64,000 nucleotides of DNA from Anisus vortex (GCA_949126835.1 OX421497.1:47547715-47611714), one strand, 5' to 3'. Counted from the first letter of the stretch, positions 34,601-46,236 are shown. The notes: a model not told the origin generated them from the sequence alone. Numbers and translations are program-made.

Positions 34601-37600
34601 TTTTTATGAATCTACGAATTTTGTTTTTCAATAACCAAGAAAACGCAACTCTTGAATAATTTATTTTGTAAACAAATAAATATTTAACTTCACGCGACTA
34701 ACACTTGAGAATTAGTTATCGTCTACTCACTTTTGATGTTAAAAAGGGATTCCTCATAACTAATATTTTATCCTTTGTATAATTCTAAAAGACTAGAACT
34801 GGCCGTCGAGGTTGAAATCAATTGTCAAACACCAGCAAAAGCATGTTTTTTTTTGTTTATTAGTTTAAAAATAGAACAGGAAGTTCACGAACATTTGGGT
34901 TCAAAAGTTCATGCCTCATTAAGACTTGTCAATGGTCAATAAGATAATCATATGGCCGATGTATCCCATCCAAGCTTGTATCACAAACGATGGTTAACTT
35001 TATCTCTAGAGAGAAGTCTTTGAGGGCGTAGCAAAAACCACAGTGACTAGGATTTGAACCCTTCACCTCTGGGCCGCCCAATCATATTGTGCTTCAATAC
35101 AATCACCCCTCAATGGAAGCTCAGCCCAGATCTACTTACCATTTGTGGTATATTTCAGACGCTTGGACACAACCTCTGGAGAATTGTCCTTGACCTTGTT
35201 CAGATGCTCCATAAAGAACTCCCCAGCTCCTGCGTCCACAAAAGTGTGAGCTATAGATTTGTCCTTGATAGCCCAAATAACTTCACAGCCTTCAAGTTCA
35301 TGCCTGGGATGAATGGCAGTGATACAATTATACAATATAAGAATAGAGCTAAGTTTACATGCCTGGGATGAATGGCAGTGATACAATTATACAATATAAG
35401 AATAGAGCTAAGTTTACATGCCTGGGATGAATGGCAGTGATACAATTATACAATATAAGAATAGAGCTAAGTTTACATGCCTGGGATGAATGGCAGTGAT
35501 ACAATTATACAATATAAGAATAGAGCTAAGTTTACATGCCTGGGATGAATGGCAGTGATACAATTATACGATATAAGAATAGAGCTAAGTTTACATGCCT
35601 GGGATGAATGAATGGCAGTGATACAATTATACAATATAAGAATAGAGCTAAGTTTAAACTCAATGGGATAACAGGAAGTGGGTGAAAATTCAATTTTGAT
35701 TTCACCAGCAGAGGAAGGAAAGAAGAAAGAACAGAGAGAGTGAGCAATAAAGAAAATTCAATGAAAAAAAGGTATAAGAATAAATTAATGAAAGCCACTA
35801 CAAGAAAAGAACTCAAATAAACTTACACCAGCTCTGTAGCTATCCCACCATTTCCAACTATCAATATTCTTTTTGTTGATTTTAATTTCTTTTGGAATTC
35901 CTAGGATTTGGGAAACGGTCAAATAAAACATTTTATGAAAGATATAAAAATGTCTTCAACTGAAATAAAATGCTGCACATTTCTTGTTGAATAGAATTGA
36001 TTCAATTTTCTATTTTAAAAAAAATCATATAAATATTGGCTATGATACAAATACAAATCCTACATAAGAAATAATCCTTAGATAATTATTTTCTTTACAT
36101 CTTATTTTATTAGATTAGAATAATGAGAATTAGTTTTCCATAGAATCTAACTAAAAATGTAACTTCTAATTCTCAATGAAAAAGTTTATAAAGAAGATAA
36201 TTTCAATAGCTTACCTTTACACTTTCCGTATCACGTATGCCAATGACATAGGGATTACCAACTGCAATTAGCTATGGAATATTAGAATAAAACTGTCTGA
36301 AAAGAGAAACATTGCATGCAATACAGAGCTTTTAGCCCAACATAATCTAACTATTACTTCAGTGCATGTGAACTTTTAATGTGTAAAATTTGAAAGAAAT
36401 TTAGCAAACTACTTTACTTTTGGTTTGCCTCCAGTGCAAATGCAGAGATAATCAAACTCAACAGTTCTACCATCTGATGTGTACAGTTTCTGCAGTCAAA
36501 ATATAAATTCATTATAAATCACAAGAACTGATAGTATAAATGAAAATAATAATAATTCTATTTGTATAGTGCTGCCAACAAACATAATGTAAGCCCAGAG
36601 CGCATTTAACATTGAGCAACAAACAACAAGGCTTAAAATATATATAAAGCTAATTTATAATTTAAAACTTTGCAAACATAGGACAAAGCAACTAAATGTA
36701 GCATTAACCGACCTAATATTAAAGTCAAACAGTAAGGTCTAAAAAAATGTTTAGCGACGGTAAATATTAAAATTATGTGTTTTCCAGTTTTAGCTTAATA
36801 AAAAAATAACAGATTTGATTAGTCCGAGACTAAATGAAATAATAAATAAGGGAAATGTAGGCTACAGTGCTGTTTAATTGAAGCTATTGAGTGTTTTTTC
36901 TAGCTTAATATATTAATTGAAAAAAAGAAAGATATCAAATATCAAGTTTATGACTGCATGTCAATTTATAATGAAATTTTGAAAACATAAATTTTTTTTT
37001 ATAAGTATATGTTTACTACCTTGTGCTACATTACAAAGTCAGCTAAAAAAGTATGTTTGTTATCTTCCCTAAACATCTTCACTATTAAACATATAAAAGG
37101 GAATGGATGAAACCTTTTACCTTTTCTTTCGCACAAAGTGATGTGACTGTTGCATGATGGACGTCAACACAGCGGTGACGCTCTTTTACGTGTGTCAATG
37201 GCTGTTCTTCAACATCAAAGCTTTCAATATTGGGTGTTACCTGAAATAATTCATTCATAAGTTTTTCTGCAATTTGCTGAATGTCCTAATTAAGAGAGAC
37301 TTGTTTATAGTTTGTAGTTATAGCTTGACATTATAGTTATTATTAGTAATAATTAATAATAATCATTCTATTTGTATAGCGCTGCCAACAAACATAATGT
37401 AAGCTGAGAGCGCATTTAACATTGAGCAATAAACAAGCAAGAATATGAATATAATTCTATAGGCAAAAAGGATATAGAGCTAATTAATTATCTCAAAACT
37501 TTTTAAAGCAAATAATTGTAGTATTAACCGACTGAATATAAAATTAAATAGTAAGGGTCTTAAAAAAATGTTTAACGAAGGTAAATATAAAAATAATGTG

Positions 37601-40600
37601 TTTCATGTTCTTTTTAAAGGTGATGATAGAACTTGTCTGCCTGAGCTGGATGGGACGTAGATTCCACTTCCAGGCCAGATATTAAGAAGGCTCTCAGGCC
37701 AACGATCATCAGGGAGAAACTGGTAACCTCCAGACGCAAGGAGTCAGCAGAATGGAGTGTTCTTTGCGGAACAAAGGTTTTGATTAGTAAGTTTTATCTA
37801 CGTTTTTTTTAAAATTATTATAGATCTCTGAAAGCTGCCCCAAATTACTGTACTATTTCAAATATTAACAACAAATAGGTTTTGATTAGTAAGTTTTATC
37901 TAAGTTTTTTTAATAATTATTATAGATCTCTGAAAGCTGCCCCAAATTACTGTACTATTTCAAATATTAACAACAAATAGGTTTTGATTAGTAAGTTTTA
38001 TCTACGTTTTTTTTAAAATTATTATAGATCTCTGAAAGCTGCCTCAAATTACTGTACTATTTCAAATATTAACAGCAAATAGGTTTAAACTTGATTTTTT
38101 TTAAAGCTTAAGCTCTTATTAGGCTAACAAATAATATTTAATATGTCAGAAAATATTAAATGAAGATTTTATTCTTACCTGTATTAGGTTTGTCACAGTT
38201 TTAATGAGAGGTGAAGCTGAAAGAAGGGTAACTTTTGCATTCTCTGCAAACAATGATAGCTAAAAAAACAAACACAGATTCATAAAGTTAACCCCTAATA
38301 TTGTATGTTTTTATGATATTTTGCTGTTGTTTAGTCAGGTTGACAACATTTTGACAGATGGAATTTCTCAATCTATAAACTATTAAAAGATTGAGCACAT
38401 TAACCCTTTGGCTCCCAGGGCTTTTTTCATGGTTTTACCAAGAAGCATTTTTTACAGATACAAGAAAAAAATAGGATCTTTATTTTCAAATGTAAATCTT
38501 GGGACAAATATAAGAGATAGACCTTAGTGTTCTACATCAAAAGAAAGCAAAATGAATGTAGTTTATGATCAAAGTACTTTAAAATATGTTTATTGAACTA
38601 TATAAAAAATGTTATAGTGGTCAATCACTAAGAAAAAATTATTTATACAAAAATGTTTTTTTCTTTCCAATAAAAGTTGTTTTTATTTATAAAACATGTC
38701 AACCAATTGATGCAATATCTTAAACCCCGATAGCAAATCTAAGAAATAATAACACTTTCAAATTTGAACAAAATTGATCAATAAATAACAAAGTTACACA
38801 ATATTTAGCCAAAGATATGCCTTCACAAAAAATTAATGTAGCAAATTTGAAATAAAGAAACATCTACTCGTATTCTCATAAACTGGTCTAATATTAAAAA
38901 TATACATGAAGTGTAATACATCAATGGAAAGGAAATTGAATGTAGCATATGATAAATGTATTAAAAAATATATTTATTATATTTGTAAATAAATTTTAGT
39001 GCAAATTTGCAGCCTTTTGAAGTGGGCCACGCCCCCTTTTCGGACGCTCCCATTACATCATTTATTTTGCTTTATTCCAAATTATAATCGATCTCTTGTT
39101 CTGTGAAGTTTTCATTGTTAGAAGTTAATAAAATAGGTCATTGTCTTTCGTAATGAATAAATTAGTTATAAAGCTTTATTAGCTGTAATAATCTAAGTTG
39201 GAGATGCCCCTGGACCGCTTGGCCCCCATAGCAGAAATAATTGAACCCAAATATCGATCAAAATGTAAAAAATTAACGCAACAAATGTAAACAAACTGCA
39301 TTAATAACAAAGAAAATGGCGTAACGAAAATGGCGACGCAATATTACATCTTTACACCGTATAGGCTTTTCGCAAAATTATACATTAATCATCAGCCGGT
39401 AGAATCAGCTCGCGGGACAGAAACGAAAAATAAAAAAGCTGATTAAAAACATTCAGCTGACTTTATAGCATTCAGATTCCATAGCTTCCAGGCTTTAAAA
39501 TGATATATAATATAGAAATAAAGCTTAAAATTATTATTTTGGTAAAAAAAAAGGGAACCTTTGAAATCCTTATGGCAGGTTTTATAAAATGGACACCAAT
39601 CCAATTGCTAGGCTTTATTTTTTTTTTTCAAATAAAAATTGGTTATGCAAAATGATGTCTTTTATATTGTTTTGTGTTTATGTTATATAGTAGTATCAGC
39701 TACATCAATATTACGCTTTAATATTAAACTTTTTTTTTTTTTTTTGCAATTTATATGGTTGATAACGTAACTAATCATGCCGACCCGATTTCCTAACTTT
39801 TCTTTCATATTTGAAAATCTCATAAGAATCTCATATAAATGGCTTTTGCATATATTATATCATTGAAATATAGGGTCGCCACTAATTGCCAGACGTCTGG
39901 ACATGTCCTCCTTTTTGGCCCTGTGTCCTTCGTCCGGCAGGCAAAGCTAAAAACCTTAAAATGTCCGCCTTTTGTAATATTTTATGTTTTGCACTCCAAC
40001 ACTATTAAAAATCCTTAGTACACATATTTTTTTATTATTTACTGTCAATATGGGACTGAGTCGGCTAAAGCAAAACTAAGGAGTATTTTGTAGGAAATGT
40101 AATTAATTAAATTGTGTCTTTCCCCACCATACCATCCTTTACACACATACACTCAAATTTACCTATGTTGCAGCTTTATTGTTACAAGAGATAGCCGGGG
40201 ATAGCATCTCCACAAGTACGAGTCTAACAAGCGGTACTCTGTAAAGAGCATCATTCTTCTTACAAAGTGTAAACTTTATAAAAATTCCACATGTAAACCG
40301 TTTTATGCATTTAATTTGTTGCATGTTAACAAGGATCTTCTGCAAAAAGTTGGCTCATCTGAGAAACATGTTATATAAATAATAAAGATGATAATGTATT
40401 TATTGTATTATCCACTATTTTATTTAATTATAAGCTTTGCTAAAATGTTTTCAGTAAAATCTAATAGGCCTAATTATATTTTAGATGCATGCAGGAGACG
40501 GGTGCTCAATTCTCATCCATAGGGATAGTCTTTTTGTTAAATAAAAGGACATATTTTTTTAACCCCATTAAATATGTATTTTTAATTACTTTCTTAAATG

Positions 40601-43600
40601 TTTGTAGTAAATAAATGATAATTAAATCATTAAAATTATTATAGCCTTCTGTTCATTGTAGTTTAGGCAGGTTTCACAAAATGGCCACCAAATGATGAAG
40701 ATTTATTGTTTATTTAAAAAATAAAACTTTTTTTATACAAAATTCTGTTGTTTTTTTTACTTGTATGTGTTTATATGTCCATAAAGTATCAGCTGCATCA
40801 GTATTGTATGTTTTAATTATGTTATTGTGTTGTTTATATTAATATAAACACCCTCAAACGTTACATAATCCACCGATCCCATTTACCGATTTTTTGTATA
40901 CATTTGAAAATCACTTACCAGGAATAAATAAAGCCGAAATATAAAGTTTTTTTAATGTTTAACATTCATAAGCATGTTAATTTTCCCTAGGCCACCATTA
41001 AAGCCACAAAAAAATGTTTATCTTAAAAAAAACCTGTTTTAAAAAGCCCTAATTTTTACGGCCTATCAGTGGTTTCTTTCCGCCGCCGAGACTAAGTCTA
41101 AAACTAGATATAAAATAAGATTTATCTATGTAATTTCCTAAAACTCTTTAAATTTTAACCAGAAATATATTTCTTTTCATAAAAACAAAGTTTGTTTTAA
41201 ATATTTAGCCGAAGAATTCATTTTATAAGAAAATAAATGAAAATTGATTGGTACAAAAGAAATATAACGTTCGCTGTCAAAACGAGATTCGAGATTACGG
41301 TCAATTTAAATGCACACGTGCGAATTTTAGAATGTAAATCCGATCGGATAGCTTAAAAAGTCCATTTGATGCACTTTTTGAGTTCGTAAAAAGAGGATTT
41401 TTTATTATTATTATTTTTTAACTCCATTCTGTGGGTAACGCGTGCTTTTTGAAACGTTTGATCGATGTCGAAAAAGTATTTTCTAAAACACTATTTACAC
41501 ATTTATTTTCTGATTTCCGACTATTTGTGTACTATCTACGGCAACAAAATACTATTATCTATAGTTTTAAACTAAATTTAGGCAAAACTATTGTGGTTTA
41601 AACTAAAAAATCATTTTTTCGCTTTTAACACACACGCTTTGTTTACGTCCAAGAAAGCCACGTTTTTTTTAAATGGCGGCGACTTCGGTAGTTCTAGACT
41701 TTATGACGCCTGAGTGCGAAATCACGTTTTATTGTAAAACAATAATAAAACACAACACAAACACTGATATATTTACGTTTTGTGAGTTTATTTGTCATAA
41801 AAGTATCAATTTCAACAATATTGTGTGTTTTAATGCTATTTTGATGATGTTTCTAAAGTTTAACTCATTTTGTAGCCCCAGGAACTTTTTGATAGAGGGA
41901 TTTTCCCGATTTTTAAATGATTAATTATAAAATATTGGAATATCAGCTGACTTTACAAGTGTCATATTTGGATTTCTGGGTTTTTAGGCTTTAAAATGAC
42001 ATATAATACTATACTATACTATATAGCTAGCTACTTGCATAATTTTTAAACATTTTTTAAGATGAATAAAACCTATTTCATGAGATAGAGGACATTAAAT
42101 GCTGAATTTTGATACCAAATTTATATATCTAGGTCAATTAGAAGCGAAGATATGAATTTTTAAAGGTGAAGAAAATTCACCGGACATCTTAACAAAGAAA
42201 TATAGGAAATTTATTTTAAAAAGTGGGCTTTTCACAATAAGTCAGAAAATATGCAAAATATACCATCAATTATATAATACAAAATGTTCATCTCATCCCA
42301 CTCTATGTAAATAACCTTAAAAACAACATATGGATTCATATTTAGTGCTGATTTGGCATTTTTTTCTAAATGTGGGGGCGGAGCAGGATCGGGAGGGGGG
42401 GGGGGGGAGGAATTTTCAAAATTAAAAAATATATGTTGTGTTATATATCAAAATGCTTGGAATAAAGAGTGTAATTCATCTCTTTTTTTCCTTTTTCACA
42501 ACTATATCATTTCAAAAAACAATAACCGATTAATAAACTCGCCACTTGGCCACCAGGTAGGTACAATTTTTCTGGTAAATGTTTTTGTATGTTCAGCGTA
42601 TTTGTGTCTATAAATAAAATTATTCAAACTTGAATTTTATTTTTCATCTGTTTGTTAGTTGTTTCAATTTTATTTACACAATACAAGCACAACAGAAACA
42701 CTTTGGCTATTAAAATAATACCATCATCTACGACTTTAACTTATAATCCCTAAGCCTAAGGCGGCTATGAATTGAGATTCATTTATATTATTCATATTAG
42801 TCCTATTTCATGAATTTTATAAAACTGATGATAATGTTCATGTAGTATGATTTGTATCATCATTTTTGACATTTAAATGTTTGATTGGCCTACTTTCTAA
42901 GTTTTCTTAAGTTATCAGGACATTCAAACTATTAATTGATCTTAAATTGTTTCAAATATTTAAGTAGTTAAAGTAGGCATATAAACTAAATTTGAGAAGT
43001 ATAAAATAAAGACTTAGACCTAGACTGAAGTTGACTGTCCATTTACTAAATTGATTCTAAATTCTAAATCCTAAACCTAGCCACATAATGTGACATAATA
43101 CAGAAATTATTCTTTGTCTTTGAGACTTTGAACATGACCATAGCCATAGCATACTGCAGTGTCCATAGCCGCCATAGGGCCCACCAAAGACCATAGGCCT
43201 AGATAAGCCTAGACAATCTATGTTTTAGATAGCACAGAGCCATAACTCTATAAGTAGGCTACTATAAGTATAATAAGTTACAGTATAATAATACTTATAA
43301 GACTATAGAACATAGGCCTAAGTAAAAAAAAAAAGTCATAAATAGTCTTCTAATATTTATATTTATATATTTTAGAATCGCAAAAGGCCATTATTTCATA
43401 ATCAGGGTATTTTAAATCACAGTTCATAGAATAAACATCTTAATTTACTCATATACAAGTGAGATAATTACATAATCTATAAAAATCGGCACCGAATTAT
43501 AAGTTAATTAGGCGCTATCGAAAATAGGTTTTTTGCCGACATTTCATAGTGATATCATAGTGTCGAAGTTCGCAAAATTATAAAAATACTTTGCAATGTT

Positions 43601-44741
43601 TTACAAACAAACATTATATATGAAATTAAAGATCTAAAAATATTCTGTTGCGTCATATAGGTTTCATTAAACGTCGTTTAGACTGGAATACTTAAATATA
43701 TTGGTAAAAATTAGCTACTTTATGCTGCTTTTTTAGCTTAAAAAAAGTTGCGATCTTTAAAAAATATTTATAGCCACGGGTTGCCTTACTTTCGCTTTCA
43801 ATGAAAATGAATAGTAAAGTATGATAGTACAAAGTTCCGATAACGTTTTTTAGTTTTTTCAAATGTATATATAGTGTTAGTCAAAAGAACTTGAAAAACC
43901 TGGCGAGTTTGTACAAAAGATGTCACTTAGCAAAAACCAATATGGTCGCCGACCAATGCAAATACCTATATATAGCTTAACATTATTTTTAAAAAAAACA
44001 ACTTAAAAAATGGGAACTCCTGAAATCCTTATTGTGAAACCTGCCTTTATACATTTTATATCTGTAGCTATAGAAGACTATAGACCAGTAAAGGCCTATT
44101 TTTTTTTTCATGGGCGAAGCTGGGCAATTTAGCTTTTAGTTAAATAAAAAGACTTGCCTGTTTTTAACTCGATTACAATTTTATTTTAAATTACTTTCCT
44201 AGGCCTTATACTTATAATAATTCTATTTTTAAAACCATTTAGATCTATTAATTGTAGTTTATGATGTGAAATTGTTATCTGTAGCTTATATTTAAAGTTT
44301 TAAGGCCCTACAGCCCCGCGCTGACTACTGACTACAGCCCGGGGCAGGCAAAGTAACTCAAAGTCGGGGAATTTAGCATTTAGCTTGAGTTGTATGCATT
44401 CAATGCAGCATTGTAATTGTAGGCCTAGGCCTAGTTGTTATTATAGGCCTAGGGCCTAGGGCCGGCCTAGGCCCTAGGCCTAAATTATAAAGTTATAATA
44501 AAGATTATAAATTATAAAGTAGGCCTATGTTCCTATATGTTGTAGCCTATAATCATCCTATAACTATAAAAAGTATAATAAAGTATCACGACGTTATGAT
44601 TTGTATATGATTTATAATTTATATGACGATGACGGTGACGTTTTTGTTCAACCTGATCAGCCTGAACCTGTCTCTTACCGTTTCAGCACAAGTAACTCCT
44701 GCTATACCTCCACCAATAACTACATATTTAATAGTGGACAT
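28485..44741 (-). CDS. PYROXD1: PYROXD1, pyridine nucleotide-disulfide oxidoreductase domain-containing protein 1 (complete, 13 coding exons)
   Basis: Flavin- and NAD(P)H-dependent oxidoreductase; in vertebrates it protects the RTCB tRNA ligase complex from oxidative inactivation, in nucleus and cytoplasm. Exons in transcript order: 44741-44679, 38259-38179, 37240-37121, 36489-36418, 36271-36215, 35900-35827, 35303-35140, 33103-33006, 32258-32150, 31645-31404, 30206-30069, 29245-29173, 28660-28485. All junctions are GT-AG, phases agree throughout, and the sum is 489 codons including TGA (human protein about 500 residues). Visible motifs: FAD-binding GGGIAG at residues 10-15, second nucleotide-binding GNGGIA near 147-152, SATGVEP near 303-309, FAD-contacting YAAGDVCT near 342-349, and the diagnostic C-terminus [16 protein letters not shown] then VDDFFD. 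Intron 1 is about 6.4 kb; introns 3, 6 and 10 hold tandem arrays or LINE pieces. No disrupting change is seen. Exon boundaries were set by eye. Confidence 0.97.
28880..29130 (-). repeat. L2-tailed interspersed repeat, copy 1
   Basis: Shares AGAGC..CATTT..AACA.TGAGCAACAAACAA, GGATATAGAGCTAATTAATGATC and TAAATATTAAAGTAATGTGTTTTC with copies at 36546-36800 and 37345-37770. In PYROXD1 intron 12. Confidence 0.6.
29173..29245 (-). CDS. PYROXD1: PYROXD1 exon 12
   Basis: Encodes [19 protein letters not shown], equivalent to the family LLGKYNAQ segment. Acceptor CCTAG, donor GTAACT, phase 1. Confidence 0.94.
30069..30206 (-). CDS. PYROXD1: PYROXD1 exon 11
   Basis: Starts [18 protein letters not shown] and includes [14 protein letters not shown], close to vertebrate PYROXD1. 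The acceptor CTTCTCCCAG lies about 25 bases from a 27-bp minisatellite in intron 10. Confidence 0.96.
30228..30722. repeat. 27-bp minisatellite, about 18 copies, PYROXD1 intron 10
   Basis: Unit AATGGTACTGCACTGTACAC plus AGGCAAC. Two shorter variants lack part of the unit (AATAGTAATGTACACAGGC). It begins about 25 bases from the exon 11 acceptor. The unit length, a multiple of three, gives long false ORFs on both strands. Confidence 0.93.
31404..31645 (-). CDS. PYROXD1: PYROXD1 exon 10
   Basis: Longest exon; carries [15 protein letters not shown] and [10 protein letters not shown], the C-terminal NAD/FAD contact motifs of the pyridine nucleotide-disulfide oxidoreductase fold. Donor GTATGT, phase 0. 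Confidence 0.96.
31838..32105 (-). repeat. SINE family B, copy 1 (PYROXD1 intron 9)
   Basis: On the minus strand a tRNA-like head (GTGGCCTAGCTGACC ... GGTCCCGGGTTTAAATCC) followed by the shared body CCTGAGTCTACCCAGCTTTGATGG and TGGCCACTGAAACTTGTGAG. Confidence 0.7.
32150..32258 (-). CDS. PYROXD1: PYROXD1 exon 9
   Basis: Encodes [17 protein letters not shown]. Acceptor TTTTACAG, donor the weaker GTTGTT. The boundary choice is supported by phase with exon 10. The least conserved part of the protein. Confidence 0.88.
32430..32620 (+). repeat. SINE family B, copy 2 (PYROXD1 intron 8)
   Basis: Starts at GGTCCTGGGTTCGAATCCTG (box B), with the same body and an internal deletion; ends near TTTGACGAGTACTTTTC. 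Confidence 0.7.
33006..33103 (-). CDS. PYROXD1: PYROXD1 exon 8
   Basis: Contains [14 protein letters not shown], matching the conserved VGSALGPDW of PYROXD1. Acceptor CCCAG, donor GTTTAT; phase returns to 0. Confidence 0.93.
35140..35303 (-). CDS. PYROXD1: PYROXD1 exon 7
   Basis: Encodes [17 protein letters not shown] and DAGAGEFF, family hallmarks. The acceptor CATCCCAG is immediately preceded in the intron by a 59-bp tandem array in which each copy repeats the same acceptor. Donor GTAAGT, phase 1. Confidence 0.95.
35302..35655. repeat. 59-bp tandem array, 6 copies, at the PYROXD1 exon 7 acceptor
   Basis: Plus-strand unit GCCTGGGATGAATGGCAGTG, ATACAATTATACAATATAAG, AATAGAGCTAAGTTTACAT. On the transcript strand each unit ends CATTCATCCCAG-GC, identical to the real exon 7 acceptor and its first exon bases. 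The last copy carries an extra GAAT. Confidence 0.93.
35827..35900 (-). CDS. PYROXD1: PYROXD1 exon 6
   Basis: Holds the NAD(P)-binding glycine motif [14 protein letters not shown]. Acceptor CCTAG, donor GTAAGT, ends in phase 2. Confidence 0.95.
36215..36271 (-). CDS. PYROXD1: PYROXD1 exon 5
   Basis: Nineteen codons, [14 protein letters not shown], strongly conserved in the family. Acceptor CATAG, donor GTAAGC. Confidence 0.94.
36418..36489 (-). CDS. PYROXD1: PYROXD1 exon 4
   Basis: Twenty-four codons ending [13 protein letters not shown], equivalent to the family motif LCLCAGAKPK. Acceptor TGCAG, donor GTAAAG. Confidence 0.93.
36546..36800 (-). repeat. L2-tailed interspersed repeat, copy 2 (PYROXD1 intron 3)
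   Basis: Begins (AAT)n TTCTATTTGTATAGTGCTGCC, i.e. an antisense L2-type 3' tail, then the shared body seen at 28880 and 37345. Confidence 0.65.
37121..37240 (-). CDS. PYROXD1: PYROXD1 exon 3
   Basis: Forty codons containing the family signature SFDVEEQP. Acceptor TTATTTCAG, donor GTAAAA. The rest of the exon is diverged, as in other PYROXD1 proteins. Confidence 0.93.
37345..37770 (-). repeat. L2-tailed interspersed repeat, copy 3, longest (PYROXD1 intron 2)
   Basis: (AAT)n TTCTATTTGTATAGCGCTGCC followed by the shared body and a further 170 bp (GAGCTGGATGGGACGTAGAT...). Probably a near-complete copy of a non-autonomous element. Confidence 0.65.
37776..38081. repeat. About 102-bp tandem triplication (PYROXD1 intron 2)
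   Basis: Three near-identical units starting GGTTTTGATTAGTAAGTTTT and ending AACAACAAATA; differences are mainly T-run length and one base. Confidence 0.92.
38179..38259 (-). CDS. PYROXD1: PYROXD1 exon 2
   Basis: Continues the FAD-binding Rossmann fold; contains [14 protein letters not shown], matching the family motif ASPVIK...VTNF. Acceptor TTTTTTAG, donor GTAAGA; 27 codons. Confidence 0.93.
38261..44678 (-). other. PYROXD1 intron 1, filled with diverged repeats
   Basis: 6.4 kb without coding signal. Similar stretches recur at about 38400-39760, 40570-42100 and 43400-44250 (shared phrases such as CAGCTGACTTTA, GGCTTTAAAATGA, GAAATCCTTAT, GTATCAGCTACATCA), suggesting an old unclassified repeat. 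A G-run lies near 42390-42410 and a TAGGCCTA-rich palindromic cluster at 44415-44530. Confidence 0.5.
44679..44741 (-). CDS. PYROXD1: PYROXD1 exon 1 (start codon)
   Basis: ATG at 44741-44739, then a short basic lead and the Rossmann glycine motif [14 protein letters not shown]. Donor GTAAGA follows. The 21 codons end in phase 0. This exon is only 63 coding bases and sits 6.4 kb from exon 2, so it is easily missed. Confidence 0.92.
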
Positions 44742-45129
44742 GATAGATTGGCTTTTTCGGAGGTAAACCTATGTCTATACATTTACTAAAATGTAGTAAA
44801 TGATTTTTACTGAAGCATCCCCTTGTGAGTGTGGCACATTTTTTTTCGTTAGGCCTAGATGTTCATGTTGTTTTCGTAAAACAAGCTCTTCAATTTTAAA
44901 AACAAAATTATGTCTTTGAAAAGAATATTGTCAGTGACGTCCCTTCGTAATACCTTTTTCCACTGAGCTATATATATTAGAGCTCAGTGCCTTTTCCACT
45001 CTCCAATAACTCTCTTCCTGACTGTCCGTCACACATCCATGACCCCTCGTTACACATCCCTGGTCACCCGTGATGACCTCTTCCGTGTCGATGGACAACC
45101 TATTTTTGGTGTTATTTATTTGTTATATG

Positions 45130-45430
45130 GGGTATATGGGGTGTTCAGGTAGAGCAGTTCGCCCGCCTTGGTCCTCACCTGTCACCCAGCTCTCACCTGT
45201 GGCTCCTCGTAGCTGTTAGCATGCAACAGCGGCCATACCCCGGGCAACGGCTTCCACTGGCCGGCTAAACCAGGTGAGGGTAGCTGCTGGGCTCGAACCC
45301 ACGGTGACATAGGTCTTGCCTATCTGTGCATGCGAAGCCTGGACATCGGCGGAGGAGATCAACCAGATCCAACGAAGGTGAAGGCGCGTAGAGCAAGGTG
45401 AGGCACGTAGCACATCTTGGTCATCCACTG
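45130..45430 (-). repeat. GC-rich repeat segment, possibly tRNA-derived
   Basis: Clearly GC-richer than the flanks. On the minus strand GTGGGTTCGAGCCCAGCAG is box-B-like. Likely part of a SINE or LINE leader; family not recognised. Confidence 0.4.
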
Positions 45431-45436
45431 CATCTT

Positions 45437-45606
45437 ATCTTATAAGTTTACAGACGTTCCTTCTAGATAGAAGATTATTACGTCAACTAGGCCCAAAATT
45501 CCTGCAGGGCGACAGGGATCCGTCGATGGCAGGGCTAGAACCCGCGACCTGTCAGTTGGTTTTTGGTTGACAGTCCGGTGAACTAACCGCTGGACCAGCC
45601 GGCATC
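45437..45606 (-). repeat. SINE family A, copy 2, near complete
   Basis: Minus strand: GCCGGCTGGTCCAGCGGTTA (box A) ... CGCGGGTTCTAGCCCTG (box B) ... CCCTGCAGGAATTTTGGGCC, ending in AATAATCTTCTATCTAGAAGG. Confidence 0.75.
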
Positions 45607-45978
45607 TGAGCCCATCGCCGGTCGTCTAGACTTGTTCTTGCCACTGGCAACTGGTGGACCCGGACGAGAGAGTGAGGTCGACGCTGCGCAACTCTTCTTC
45701 ACTTTAAACAAACTAACATGCGCAAATCATTAGTCATTAGTCATTTATTTGTTAGTTACAGATTTTTATTTCAAGAAATATATAAATATATAAGCTGAAT
45801 ATTTAAATTGGCCAAGACATTTTTCTGCCCCATTTCAATCAAGCAAGCTTATCTTGCTGGGCGTCTTTACAAGCAGTGAATAATTGGAGTTACATAGGTT
45901 TTATAAGGTTTTCAATGACCTATAGGCCTATCTAAGTTCTACAAATATATATATATATATATATTTTTCATGATTTTG

Positions 45979-46085
45979 TGAGAGGCCAGCTGGTCCTGCG
46001 GTTTGTTCACCGGGCTGTTAACCGGCACGTCGCTAGTTCTATCCCTGCCGCCGACCGATCACTCCCGACCTGCAAACATACAGCC
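45979..46085 (+). repeat. SINE family A, copy 3
   Basis: GGCCAGCTGGTCCTGCGGTT (box A) and CTAGTTCTATCCCTGCCGCC (box B), 3' part truncated. Lies 300 bases upstream of the dynein start codon. Confidence 0.7.
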
Positions 46086-46236
46086 GCTCCCCTGCTCCCC
46101 CCCCCACCCCCGGGCTACGCTACTGATCCATTGTACAGAGCGAGTTCTGAAGAAAATACACATGTAAAACAAAAGAATTCTATATAGGTCAGGTTTGAAA
46201 AGTCGTGAATACTGTCCGTAACCAACAACAACAAAC

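Noticed and set aside
41673..41924. 83-codon ORF as an alternative PYROXD1 first exon or host gene
   Set aside because: It lies on the plus strand in a region similar to other intron 1 repeats and has no recognised domain.
45437..46085. Pair of tRNA genes between PYROXD1 and the dynein
   Set aside because: tRNA-like heads followed by the conserved SINE tail with CTGCAGGAATTTTGG; dispersed copies exist in the window.
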